Shown piece after piece: positions 45,881 to 54,808 of a stretch of DNA of 64,000 nucleotides (its first letter is position 1; the number at the start of each line of letters is the position of its first letter). The notes below the pieces were generated by a model. The model was not told the origin of the DNA. It did no database searches and saw only the letters and a program-made list of their open reading frames with translations. Position numbers and translations under genes: made by a program. The stretch is from Mucilaginibacter roseus (GTDB taxonomy: Bacteria > Bacteroidota > Bacteroidia > Sphingobacteriales > Sphingobacteriaceae), in assembly GCF_021215455.1 (NCBI RefSeq), contig NZ_JAJPWV010000005.1:248001-312000 (forward strand), read 5' to 3'.

Positions 45881-48800
45881 CAGTATTTATAAAATTGCAA
45901 TGGTCCCTCAGCTGTACCCACCACTAAATATTTATCCTTGCCGGCTTTCAATTGAACAGCCGATTTAACATCGCCGGTTGCTGATAAACCTGAAACCGGC
46001 TGAGGCACATAGGTAAATTTACCTTTGCCGTCACCTTTCAATAAGGCGCCGTAACCCGCGTCAATGCTGCTAAATTTCAGTCGGTTGTCTGAGTGATTAC
46101 CCAGCAGCAGCAGATCGATATTTTTATCGTTATCAAAATCGCCGGTCAAAATTTGCGTTGTAACGGTAAACTGTGCTTGTACGGGTAAAGGAACAGCTTG
46201 AAACTTTCCACCATTATTAATAAAACAGGTAGTTTCAGTTGTATTGACGCTTAGCATATTAGCCTTTTGTAATTCCTCGGGCGTAAATATCTCTTTCATG
46301 GTAGCATCAGCGTAAGCGCTGTAGGATGCAAACCTACGGCGCATCGGGTAAATTTGTTCGTTTAGCTCATCTCGACTAACAAACGGATAGCTTTTGCCCT
46401 GCACATAAAAATTAAGGAAGGGGTCGATAGAGCCGTTGCCATCGAAATCCGCATAGTATAATTCAGCCGGTTGCTTTTCGGTAGCGCGCAATACGGTGTT
46501 CAAGCCCATATTGCCGGCGATGATATCAGGTTTACCATCGCTGTTTACATCAGTTACAGCCAATGCCATCCATACACCTTTTTGAGGTGTTGTAAAATAT
46601 TCGGCTGTTTTATCAACGAAACCGCCCGGCGTGTTCAGATAAACCATTATTGGCATAAACTCACCACAAACAACAAGATCGGCGCGTTTATCATTATTCA
46701 GGTCAATCCATCGGGCATCCGTAACCATGCCCGGTTTGGCGGTTGAGGTTATGGTGAATTTGCCCTTGCCATCATTCAACAGCCAAAAGCTATCCGGCGC
46801 TGTTGGGTATTTACCGGGTATCACCCTGCCGCCTACAAATAGGTCAAGGTCGCCATCGTTATCAAAATCAAACGGACGAACGCATGATTTACTGCTTGCC
46901 CCTATTGCTGAAGGTAGTGCCGTTGGCGCCCAAGTGAAGTTGCCTTTACCATCGTTAATATAAAGCTCGTCTTCAAGGTTACCGGTGTTGGCCTCATAGG
47001 TTGCGTAACCACCTTTTGCCAGGTACAAATCAGGGAATTTATCGCCGTTGGCGTCAAAAAACGCAGCGGCGGCCACTGTACCTATGTTTTGATCATTCCC
47101 TCGTTTGAGATCAGTTTCCTTAAACGTACCAGTTTGCTGTTGCAGGTAAACTTTCCCTACCGTTGTATTATCAGCACTGCTGATGTAAATATCCTGCAGG
47201 CCATCGCCATTAACATCGGCAGTAACCATAACCGGCGATGTTTTGGAATACATGAACATCATCAACAACTGGCGCTTAAAATCATTTATAGCAAGGGCCT
47301 GTTGGGTAAAGTCAATCAGCGGCTTTTCTTTTTTAAATACCATTTTTGTTAAGAGCGCAGGTTCTTTGAACGGTGTACCGGAATTTTGCTCCACCTGCAA
47401 ACGTTGATTTATGGCGGGAGCGTTTATAAGCTGTACGCTTTGATCGGGCCAGACAACTTTAAGCGAATCCACTTTTTTGCTGTCACCCAAACCAAAATTC
47501 AGTGTGGTTGATGTACTGCTTAAATAGCCGCGGTTAGGGTTTACCTCCTGGTATTGTGTACCTGTCGAGGCGTATAAATAAACCTTTGCCCCTACTGCGT
47601 TAGAGTTCGGTTTTTTGCCGTTTAGCTTAATAGCAAGATAATTATTATTGGCAGCGCTACGGGTATTCTCATAAATTGAGGCCGGCTGATTGATGTTGTT
47701 CACCACCAAGTCCAGATCACCATCATTATCCAGGTCAGCGTAAACGGCGCCGCTTGATATGCTCGCTTCCGTTAACCCCCATTCAGTTTGCTTATTGCTA
47801 AATGTCAGGTTATGGTTGTTGCTGAAGATGTAATTGGGCAATTTGGTTGATGTCATCGCTTTGATCAGATCCATCAGCAGGAAAGGCTCCTTATTCATAG
47901 CCTTTTTTATTTTGTAATCGCCCCAGTAACGTAAAAAGTCCTTGTTGGTATAATCGCGCAGGTAGCCATTGCTGATGAAGATGTCCTTATAACCATCATT
48001 GTCAAAATCAGCTATCAGCGGGCACCAGCTCCAGTCTGTAGCGGCAACACCGGCCATGTTCGCTATTTCGCTGAACGTGCCGTCGCCATTGTTTAGCTGC
48101 AGCATGTTTCGCATATATTGTTTGTAGAGATCCTGTTTAAGCATCAGCTCAAACGACTCATAGTTTTCTTCGAGTTGTAATGATTTTTGCCTGTGGTTAT
48201 CCTCCGGCAACATATCAAGGGTTAGGATGTCGGGCAGGCCGTCGTTGTTATAATCGGCAATATCGACCCCCATTGAGAAATGCGACAAATGCCTCAGCAT
48301 TTTCTTTGACGCATCAGTAAAAGTCTTGTTGTGATTGTTGATGTAAATGTAATCGGGCTCGTTGTAATCATTTGTCACGTAGATATCCTGCCAACCGTCC
48401 TTATTTATATCTGAAATGGCAATGCCCAAACCAAATGTTAACGGATTTTGAATGATACCCGCCTTGGTAGATATATCGGTAAATTTATTATTATCATTCT
48501 CAAACAGTTTGTTGCCTGCCAGCATATCCGTTTCGTTTTTGTAACGGGCCAGCTCCATGTTATCAATTTTTTTGATGTTATGGTTAAGCAGGAACATGTC
48601 AAGGTCGCCGTCGTTATCGTAATCAAAAAACGCGGCTTGTGTACTGTAACCCGGGTCGTCAAGTCCGTAGGCTGCTGCCTCTTCGTTAAATTTGTTATTA
48701 CCCTGGTTGATGAAGAGCTGATTTCGGCGCTTGTCGTTCTCAACCTTGCCTGAATAGCAAACGTAAATATCTAAAAGCCCATCGCCGTTAACATCGGCCA

Positions 48801-49173
48801 TGGTAACGCCTGTTTTCCAGGAGCCGGAGCGTCCGGGTAAGTCTTTGCATGCATCTTTGGTGATGTCCTTAAATTTTAATCCGCCTAAATTGAGGTATAA
48901 CTTATTGGGCTGCATGTTGGCGGTAAACATCAGGTCCATTAAACCGTCATTGTTAATATCTCCCGCGGCCACACCACCACCGTTATAGAAGTATTCGTAC
49001 GAAAGTACGTTAAGCGATTCCGTTTCATTTATGGCATTTGAAAAGGTAATGCCTGTTTGTTTGGCATCAAGCTGCCTAAACAAAGGCTGCTGCGCAAACG
49101 CAGTAAAAGGTACAGCAAATGCCGCCGTAACACACAAAGCGAACGATCTCAAACCGGCCATAGTAAACTGCAT
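45880..49173 (-). CDS. VCBS/FG-GAP repeat protein with ASPIC/UnbV domain
   Basis: The 1097-residue secreted protein (signal cut near TAFAQ) is built from FG-GAP/VCBS beta-propeller repeats with calcium-binding loops such as DINNDGLMD, DVNGDGLLD, DYDNDGDLD, DFDNDGYKD, DLDNDGDLD and DVNSDGKPD, about a dozen in all. An ASPIC/UnbV domain sits near 505-580 (GYLSSTSTTLNFGLGDSKK and VVWPDQS). These CRTAC1-like proteins are common next to SusC/SusD pairs; they probably bind surfaces or ligands outside the cell, but no function is established. It is separated from SusD by an 89-base gap holding a strong hairpin. Confidence 0.9.
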   Translation of the reverse strand: MQFTMAGLRSFALCVTAAFAVPFTAFAQQPLFRQLDAKQTGITFSNAINETESLNVLSYEYFYNGGGVAAGDINNDGLMDLMFTANMQPNKLYLNLGGLKFKDITKDACKDLPGRSGSWKTGVTMADVNGDGLLDIYVCYSGKVENDKRRNQLFINQGNNKFNEEAAAYGLDDPGYSTQAAFFDYDNDGDLDMFLLNHNIKKIDNMELARYKNETDMLAGNKLFENDNNKFTDISTKAGIIQNPLTFGLGIAISDINKDGWQDIYVTNDYNEPDYIYINNHNKTFTDASKKMLRHLSHFSMGVDIADYNNDGLPDILTLDMLPEDNHRQKSLQLEENYESFELMLKQDLYKQYMRNMLQLNNGDGTFSEIANMAGVAATDWSWCPLIADFDNDGYKDIFISNGYLRDYTNKDFLRYWGDYKIKKAMNKEPFLLMDLIKAMTSTKLPNYIFSNNHNLTFSNKQTEWGLTEASISSGAVYADLDNDGDLDLVVNNINQPASIYENTRSAANNNYLAIKLNGKKPNSNAVGAKVYLYASTGTQYQEVNPNRGYLSSTSTTLNFGLGDSKKVDSLKVVWPDQSVQLINAPAINQRLQVEQNSGTPFKEPALLTKMVFKKEKPLIDFTQQALAINDFKRQLLMMFMYSKTSPVMVTADVNGDGLQDIYISSADNTTVGKVYLQQQTGTFKETDLKRGNDQNIGTVAAAAFFDANGDKFPDLYLAKGGYATYEANTGNLEDELYINDGKGNFTWAPTALPSAIGASSKSCVRPFDFDNDGDLDLFVGGRVIPGKYPTAPDSFWLLNDGKGKFTITSTAKPGMVTDARWIDLNNDKRADLVVCGEFMPIMVYLNTPGGFVDKTAEYFTTPQKGVWMALAVTDVNSDGKPDIIAGNMGLNTVLRATEKQPAELYYADFDGNGSIDPFLNFYVQGKSYPFVSRDELNEQIYPMRRRFASYSAYADATMKEIFTPEELQKANMLSVNTTETTCFINNGGKFQAVPLPVQAQFTVTTQILTGDFDNDKNIDLLLLGNHSDNRLKFSSIDAGYGALLKGDGKGKFTYVPQPVSGLSATGDVKSAVQLKAGKDKYLVVGTAEGPLQFYKY

Positions 49174-49206
49174 CGGAAGAAAAAATGGAAAATAAGCGGA
49201 GAAAGA

Positions 49207-49252
49207 ATAAGTATTAATTACGGCCCCTTGCAGGGCCGTAATTAATACTTAT
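49207..49252. terminator. 20-bp perfect hairpin between SusD and the rest of the operon
   Basis: The arms 49207-49226 and 49233-49252 are perfect complements over 20 bases, with a 6-base loop CTTGCA. On the minus strand it lies 10 bases after the SusD stop and 34 bases before the VCBS start. The following minus-strand bases TTATTCTTTC are only moderately T-rich, so it may reduce rather than end transcription, or protect the SusCD mRNA 3' end. Confidence 0.75.
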
Positions 49253-49262
49253 AAGGAAATTG

Positions 49263-50858
49263 TTATTGTTTATCCCACCAAACACGGGTTGCAAAGTTAT
49301 CAGGACCCTGGCTTTGAACAGCCGCCTGGTAATTAGCACCGTTGGTTTGTAATAACGTAGTTGGGTAAGGCATTCTGCGTGGAACCTGACCTGTGATAAA
49401 CTGACCTGGGTAGGTTATTGGCGTTAACACAGGGAAACCAGATCTTCTCCAATTAGCAAACGTTTCATTGAAATTGAATGTAGTTGAAGTAGCCACATAA
49501 TATTCCATGTTAATTTGCTCTAAAGCAGTTGCCGAAACTAATGGATGCGCAGCAACATACGTTGCAATGGCAGTGCTGTTAACAGCAGCAGCTCCTGAAG
49601 TGTTATACTGAGCAAGTGAAGCCATGTCGGCAGTTAATGCATTAGCATAATGTGTAGCGGCAGATCCTGTACTCCATCCTCTTGTAGCGGCCTCAGCTAA
49701 CAATAGCTCAGATTCGCCATAGGTATAAATAAAGTTCGCACTTGTTCTTTCAGCATAAACCTGTAAACGTGGGCGAGAATATTTACCCAGAGGTGCAGGT
49801 GCATCGGTAGCAGAAGCGGCCGGAGTTGCGCCTGGATAGTTAGGAGCGTTAGAAATATCTCTTGAACCACCGGTAGTTACATAACCATTTGGCATACCTA
49901 TTTGCAGGCTGTAAGTAGTGACACCCGGTTTAGTACGATCCTCATTAGCAGCCTTACCGTTACCATCGGTAATCTCTGCGATAGCGGATACACGAGGGTC
50001 ATTGGTTGATTTCATGAAATCAATCAATGTTTTACCCCAACGTACTTCCCTAAAGTCATCAGTAACCAGTAACGCGTCAGAGTTACTGCTGGTGTTACCG
50101 TTAGCATCGGTCATTACCTTCGCGTTATCAGAAATAGAGCTCATAGTGCCGCCGGCATAGGCTTTCTCAGCATATGTTTTAGCTGTGGCAGCGTCAACCT
50201 TGGTTAAACGCATTGCAGCCTTCAGCATTAAAGAGTAGCCTAAACGTTTCCACTGCGCGATGTTGCCGCCGTAGAAAAGGTCTGCCGTAGGAGTTGCTTT
50301 TGATGCATCAAGTGCAGCAGTAGCTTGCTCTAATTGTGACAGGATGGCTTTGTAGATATCCTGTTGTTTGTCAAATACCGGCTCAAAAATACCATTTTTA
50401 GCTTGTGAAGCCTGTGAATATGGCGCGTCACCATGTAAATCAGTTACACGCTGTATAAACATCGCTTGTAAAATTGTAGCGCAAGCGTCAAGATTAGCAT
50501 ACTCAGGTTTGTCTTTAATAAGATTTTTCATCTCATAAACCAATGACAATGCCTGGTAGCTACGGTTCCAGGTACGGTTAAAGTAACCGGTACCACCACC
50601 ACCGTAAACATATTTGTCGCCATTGCTGTAGTAGCTGAATGTTGACGCTAATGACTGCATCCACATACTTTGAAACAGCAACTGATCATATCCCGTTTGT
50701 GAAAACGTCATTTGCGCCTGCGACATCAGGTAGTTCGGGTTGATCAGTTCATCGGTTAATTTGTCGGGCTGCGTATTTACCTCTTCAAAGTTTTTGGTAC
50801 AGCTTGTTACAAGCGAAGCTCCCGCTAACAAAAACCCAATAATATATCGTTTTTTCAT
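49263..50858 (-). CDS. SusD-like substrate-binding lipoprotein (SusD-like_2 type)
   Basis: The 531-residue protein has a lipoprotein signal with lipobox VTSC (cysteine near 20) followed by KNFEEVNTQPD. The early PNYLMSQAQMTFSQTG and WNRSYQALSLVYEM segments and the C-terminal NEYY-type end (MEYYVATSTTFNFNETFANW) mark it as the second SusD subgroup (SusD-like_2) rather than the classic RagB type seen at 6262. It is coupled to SusC with a 4-base gap. It would capture the glycan or another ligand at the cell surface. Confidence 0.93.
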   Translation of the reverse strand: MKKRYIIGFLLAGASLVTSCTKNFEEVNTQPDKLTDELINPNYLMSQAQMTFSQTGYDQLLFQSMWMQSLASTFSYYSNGDKYVYGGGGTGYFNRTWNRSYQALSLVYEMKNLIKDKPEYANLDACATILQAMFIQRVTDLHGDAPYSQASQAKNGIFEPVFDKQQDIYKAILSQLEQATAALDASKATPTADLFYGGNIAQWKRLGYSLMLKAAMRLTKVDAATAKTYAEKAYAGGTMSSISDNAKVMTDANGNTSSNSDALLVTDDFREVRWGKTLIDFMKSTNDPRVSAIAEITDGNGKAANEDRTKPGVTTYSLQIGMPNGYVTTGGSRDISNAPNYPGATPAASATDAPAPLGKYSRPRLQVYAERTSANFIYTYGESELLLAEAATRGWSTGSAATHYANALTADMASLAQYNTSGAAAVNSTAIATYVAAHPLVSATALEQINMEYYVATSTTFNFNETFANWRRSGFPVLTPITYPGQFITGQVPRRMPYPTTLLQTNGANYQAAVQSQGPDNFATRVWWDKQ

Positions 50859-50862
50859 CTCT

Positions 50863-53800
50863 TTAGTTTTTGAATTTAAAGTTTACGTTTAAACCATAAG
50901 TTCTGGTGAAAGGTAAGCTGGTACCTTCAATACCGGCATATCTTGGATCGGCAGAGAAACCTGACTCAGGATCGATGTTTTTGGTCTTTCTCATGATCGT
51001 CCAAAGGTTACGGCCTACTGCAGAAACACCAATGCTGCTGAATGGAGTACCTCTCAGGAATGCAGCGTTAAAGGTATAACCCAAAGTTATCTGGCGTAAT
51101 TTGATGAAACTGCCATCTAACACAGATACAGCGCCTACGTTACGAGATAAAGCCTGGTAGTAAGTTTGCGCAGGAGCAGCAGTAGTGTTTGTAGCACCTG
51201 ACTCGGTAACACCCTGACCAACTACACCGCCTTCACGGCCTTCCAGTGTAAGCTTATTTAAACCTCTGAAGATACTTCCGTTTTCGGTAGCTGATAACAC
51301 TTTGTTACCAAAGCGGTAATCAACCAGGAAGCTCAGATTAAATTGCTTGTAGTTGAATGTGTTGTTAAAACCACCGTAAATTTTAGGGATGGTTGAGCCC
51401 ATGGCTTTCAACTCACCGCGTTGTGGCAACCCGTCAGCATCATAAACGATGTTACCGGCAGCATCACGTTTGTAATCGCTGGCCAGAATTTGCGGACCGG
51501 CCATACCCACTACAAGCGCTGTGATAGCAGTACCTGAACTTGCCGCAGGGCGATAAGTACCAAAGTTTACGTTGTTTTCCAAATCATCAGTTGACAGAAT
51601 CTTGTTCTTAACGAAGGTAAAGTTGAAAGATGGTGTCCAGCTGAAACCTGATTTTCTTACCGGTGTACCATGAATTTCAACCTCTAAACCACGGTTTTGA
51701 GTTGAGCCTGTAGCGATGTAACGGTTAGTATAGCCCGCGGTCCAGTCAGTTTGAGCATTGATGATCTCGTCCTTGGTTTTACGTGAGAAATAAGTAACAT
51801 CAAAACCGAACCTGTCGCCCCAGAATTTCATCTCCAAACCAGCCTCAAGCTCTTGCAACTTGTATGGTTTTAAAAACAAGTTAGGCAACTGACTGCTAAA
51901 ACCTGCAGCAGGTACACCGTTAATTGAGTTATTCAGATCATAATACACCCTATTTGAAAATGGACGAGCGTCAGCGCTTGTTTGCGCATATGATAAACGT
52001 ACTTTACCTAAATCAAGCCCATTTATATGATATAACTCTGAGAAGATAAAGCTACCTGCAACAGATGGCGAGAATATACCAGGACCAACTGTTTTAGAAA
52101 TCGAGCTATAATAGTCATAACGGCCTGTAGTACTTAATACTAAGAAATTCTTGAACGAAAAATCGGCTGAGTAATATGCTGAATTTACCTGATTCGCTAA
52201 TAAATCACCTATAGGTCCGGAATCTCTCGTTTTAAAGTTTTTTAAGCTGTAGAAGTATGGAATGATAAATCCGTTTTGACCATTGATAAAGGTACCAGTG
52301 TAGTTTGACTTACGAATGTTACCACCAACACTCAAATCCAAATCCAACAAATCTTTCACCAAATTACGCTTAGCGTTTATCAAAACGTCAGCATTAAATT
52401 CAGTTGTCTGGGTGTTGGTTTGGTTCATAGTACCGTTATCGTTACGGTAAGCAGTACCTGTCGGCTCAATATCAACCCTTAAATCATTACTGTTGTCATA
52501 ACCTAAACGGCCTTGAACATATAACCAGTTGGTTAAATCGTATTTTGCAGAAAGTGAAGAAATTAAACGATTACGTTTCACATTTTTCTGGAAAAAGTTA
52601 GCTGCAAAATATGGGTTGGTCACATATGTATCATCCGTAAATGTTAACTCTTTACCGTCAGGCGTAGTACCCGGAGAAAGGGTCTTGATATCCTGGTTTG
52701 GGGCCAGGAAAAGACCGTTGTTCGGGTTACCCGGACCATCGCTTAAGCCTGATCTGTTCTTTGAATTTTCAAGCACATAGTTAGCTACCACATTAATATT
52801 TAACTTTTTGGTAACTTGCTGGCTACCATTAAAGTTAAAAGTTTTTCTATCTAAATAGCTGTTGGGTACAATTGAATTGGCACGAAGGTCAGACAGTGAT
52901 AAACGGAAAGCACCTGTTTCATTACCACCCGTAAATGACGCGGTATTGGTAAAGCTTGGCGCGGTACGATAAAAATCAATGTAATTAGATACCGGAGAAT
53001 ACGGATGCATTTTACCGTCAATCTGCATTACATCAGACCCATCCATTTTGGTACCCCAGGCAAGGCTGCCTGATAAACGGGCAGCATCAAGCGTAGTAGG
53101 TTTTACACCTTGTATACCTTGGCCATACACTTGCTGGAAATCGGTATTATCAACCGCTTTATCAAACTGAACGTTTGTGTTAAATTCAATACCAAATTGA
53201 GAGTTCTTTTTACCTGACTTAGTAGTAATTAAAATTACACCATTAGATGCACGTGTACCGTAAAGCGCAGATGCAGTTTGGCCTTTAAGTACGGTCATGC
53301 TTTCAATATCGTCAGGGTTGATGTTTGAGATACCATCACCATAATCGGCACCGCCCCACTCGCCTGACTGGCCTCTCTGGGTGTTATCCATCGGCACACC
53401 GTTGATAACGTAAAGCGGACCGCCTGCTGTAAAGCTGGTTAAACCCCGCAATAATACCCTTGCTGATGAACCGGGACCGCCGTTTGAACCGCCAACACTT
53501 AAACCGGCAACGCGGCCTTGTAGTGATAACGCCACGTTGGTTTCTTTCGCCTTGTTTAAAGCATCACCATTTACAGTTGTCACTGAGTAGCCCAGTTTCT
53601 TTTGTTCTTTAGTGATACCTAAGGCTGTTACAACAACCTCTTTAAGGTCGTTTTGTGCAGGCTGTAAGGTTACATTAATAACCGTTTTACCGGCCACGGC
53701 TACCTCTTGAGTGGTGTAACCTATAAATGAGAATACCAACGTACCATTATCGGGCGCGTTGATAGAAAATTTACCTGAAGCATCGGTAACGGTGCCCGCG

Positions 53801-54033
53801 GTTGAGCCTTTAACGGCTACCGATACACCCGGAAGCGGAGCTCCCTTTTCATCCACTACTCTACCGGTTACGGCTACAGGGGCTATTGTTTTTTTAACTG
53901 ATACCGGGGCCGCTACAACAGTGTTGTTAAAATTGGTTGCGGCCACGGCTAACATAGAGAACTTAAAAATTAATGAGGCTTTTTTTAGCCAATACTTATC
54001 CCTTACACCCGATGGATGTTCAAAATATTTCAT
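50863..54033 (-). CDS. SusC/RagA TonB-dependent outer-membrane transporter
   Basis: The 1056-residue transporter has an N-terminal signal region, a CarboxypepD_reg-like domain at about 55-130 (GRVVDEKGAPLPGVSVAVKG), a plug domain (ALSLQGRVAGLSVGGSNGG, LYVINGVPMD, ASALYGTRASNGVILITTKSG) and a beta-barrel ending in LNVNFKFKN. There is no STN domain, unlike the receptor at 2858, so this one is not expected to signal through a FecI/FecR pair; the ROK protein downstream may be the regulator. It is the first gene of the long leftward run that includes the glycan enzymes, which suggests glycan import. Confidence 0.95.
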   Translation of the reverse strand: MKYFEHPSGVRDKYWLKKASLIFKFSMLAVAATNFNNTVVAAPVSVKKTIAPVAVTGRVVDEKGAPLPGVSVAVKGSTAGTVTDASGKFSINAPDNGTLVFSFIGYTTQEVAVAGKTVINVTLQPAQNDLKEVVVTALGITKEQKKLGYSVTTVNGDALNKAKETNVALSLQGRVAGLSVGGSNGGPGSSARVLLRGLTSFTAGGPLYVINGVPMDNTQRGQSGEWGGADYGDGISNINPDDIESMTVLKGQTASALYGTRASNGVILITTKSGKKNSQFGIEFNTNVQFDKAVDNTDFQQVYGQGIQGVKPTTLDAARLSGSLAWGTKMDGSDVMQIDGKMHPYSPVSNYIDFYRTAPSFTNTASFTGGNETGAFRLSLSDLRANSIVPNSYLDRKTFNFNGSQQVTKKLNINVVANYVLENSKNRSGLSDGPGNPNNGLFLAPNQDIKTLSPGTTPDGKELTFTDDTYVTNPYFAANFFQKNVKRNRLISSLSAKYDLTNWLYVQGRLGYDNSNDLRVDIEPTGTAYRNDNGTMNQTNTQTTEFNADVLINAKRNLVKDLLDLDLSVGGNIRKSNYTGTFINGQNGFIIPYFYSLKNFKTRDSGPIGDLLANQVNSAYYSADFSFKNFLVLSTTGRYDYYSSISKTVGPGIFSPSVAGSFIFSELYHINGLDLGKVRLSYAQTSADARPFSNRVYYDLNNSINGVPAAGFSSQLPNLFLKPYKLQELEAGLEMKFWGDRFGFDVTYFSRKTKDEIINAQTDWTAGYTNRYIATGSTQNRGLEVEIHGTPVRKSGFSWTPSFNFTFVKNKILSTDDLENNVNFGTYRPAASSGTAITALVVGMAGPQILASDYKRDAAGNIVYDADGLPQRGELKAMGSTIPKIYGGFNNTFNYKQFNLSFLVDYRFGNKVLSATENGSIFRGLNKLTLEGREGGVVGQGVTESGATNTTAAPAQTYYQALSRNVGAVSVLDGSFIKLRQITLGYTFNAAFLRGTPFSSIGVSAVGRNLWTIMRKTKNIDPESGFSADPRYAGIEGTSLPFTRTYGLNVNFKFKN

Positions 54034-54113
54034 AATTTTACTCGGTTAAAGTGACTTGATTATCAGGCAATAACAGCTGCCACTGGCATTGCCCTTAGTT
54101 AATTAGTTTCTTG

Positions 54114-54147
54114 CAGGAATTATTGATCATAATTCCTGTTTTTTTTT
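54114..54147 (+). terminator. Intrinsic terminator facing away from SusC transcription
   Basis: A 10-bp stem (CAGGAATTAT with ATAATTCCTG, loop TGATC) is followed by nine T on the plus strand, an ideal rightward terminator. No annotated rightward gene ends here; the region corresponds to the SusC leader on the opposite strand. It therefore might end an antisense or small RNA. Confidence 0.7.
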
Positions 54148-54771
54148 GCGGAGTACCGTTTATCTCATATTATATATCTTGTTTTAAGGTTAATAATCAA
54201 TTAATAACATACATGTTTTTTTTAGCGCTGTAACCCGGCTGTACGGCAATAGAACCCATGTTTATATTGAGCACCGCAAACCTTGATTTATATTGGAAAT
54301 TTAATGACGAGATTTTTTTTGCAATATCGATTGCAGAATTTATTAAAAGCTTAATCGACATTAAGTCGCGAAGGGCTCCTTTTGATTTATGATTAATATA
54401 ACAGGTAAAAATTTTATACATATAATACCAGCTGCAATTAATTTTAAATGTATTGGCAATTTAACATTAATGTTACAAATGCAAAACAATTTTTAATTTT
54501 TTTTTATAAACACAATTCCAAATATTAAAAAACTGTAATCTTGACAATACTTTTTAAATATTTTAATTATTCACGAATATATAGTTTATTATTTCATTTA
54601 AAAAAGCCTCGATTTGAATTTTTTAATTGACTGTTTGACAGTTAAATTTAACAACAATAACCCATTTATGATTTTTGTAAGATAAATCGTTACAACATTG
54701 AAAAATTTATAACAATTATGCTGACTAATTAAAGGTTTAGCTAAAATGGTTTACCTCTTGTAAAATAAAAT

Positions 54772-54779
54772 TAGCTTTG
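54772..54779 (+). promoter_or_regulatory. Candidate -7 box of the acyl-CoA ligase gene
   Basis: TAGCTTTG matches TAnnTTTG exactly and ends 29 bases before the ATG at 54809. A -33 TTTG is not evident at the usual distance. Confidence 0.45.
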
Positions 54780-54808
54780 CTTTTTTTACAACAATCAATT
54801 GTACCTGA

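Larger units (their letters stand above)
54034..54808. other. 775-base divergent intergenic region upstream of SusC
   Basis: This AT-rich region separates SusC (leftward) from the acyl-CoA ligase (rightward). It holds a rightward-facing intrinsic terminator (54114-54147), a -7 box for the ligase at its right end, and very T-rich/A-rich runs at 54480-54600. A minus-strand open frame of 74 codons at 54197-54421 has no recognisable features. I find no clear TAnnTTTG box for SusC; the nearest minus-strand near match is AAGGTTTG around 54276-54283. Confidence 0.5.

Noticed and set aside
54197..54421. 74-codon minus-strand frame upstream of SusC.
   Set aside because: No family features or signal peptide, and it lies in the AT-rich leader region. 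A chance frame is more likely.
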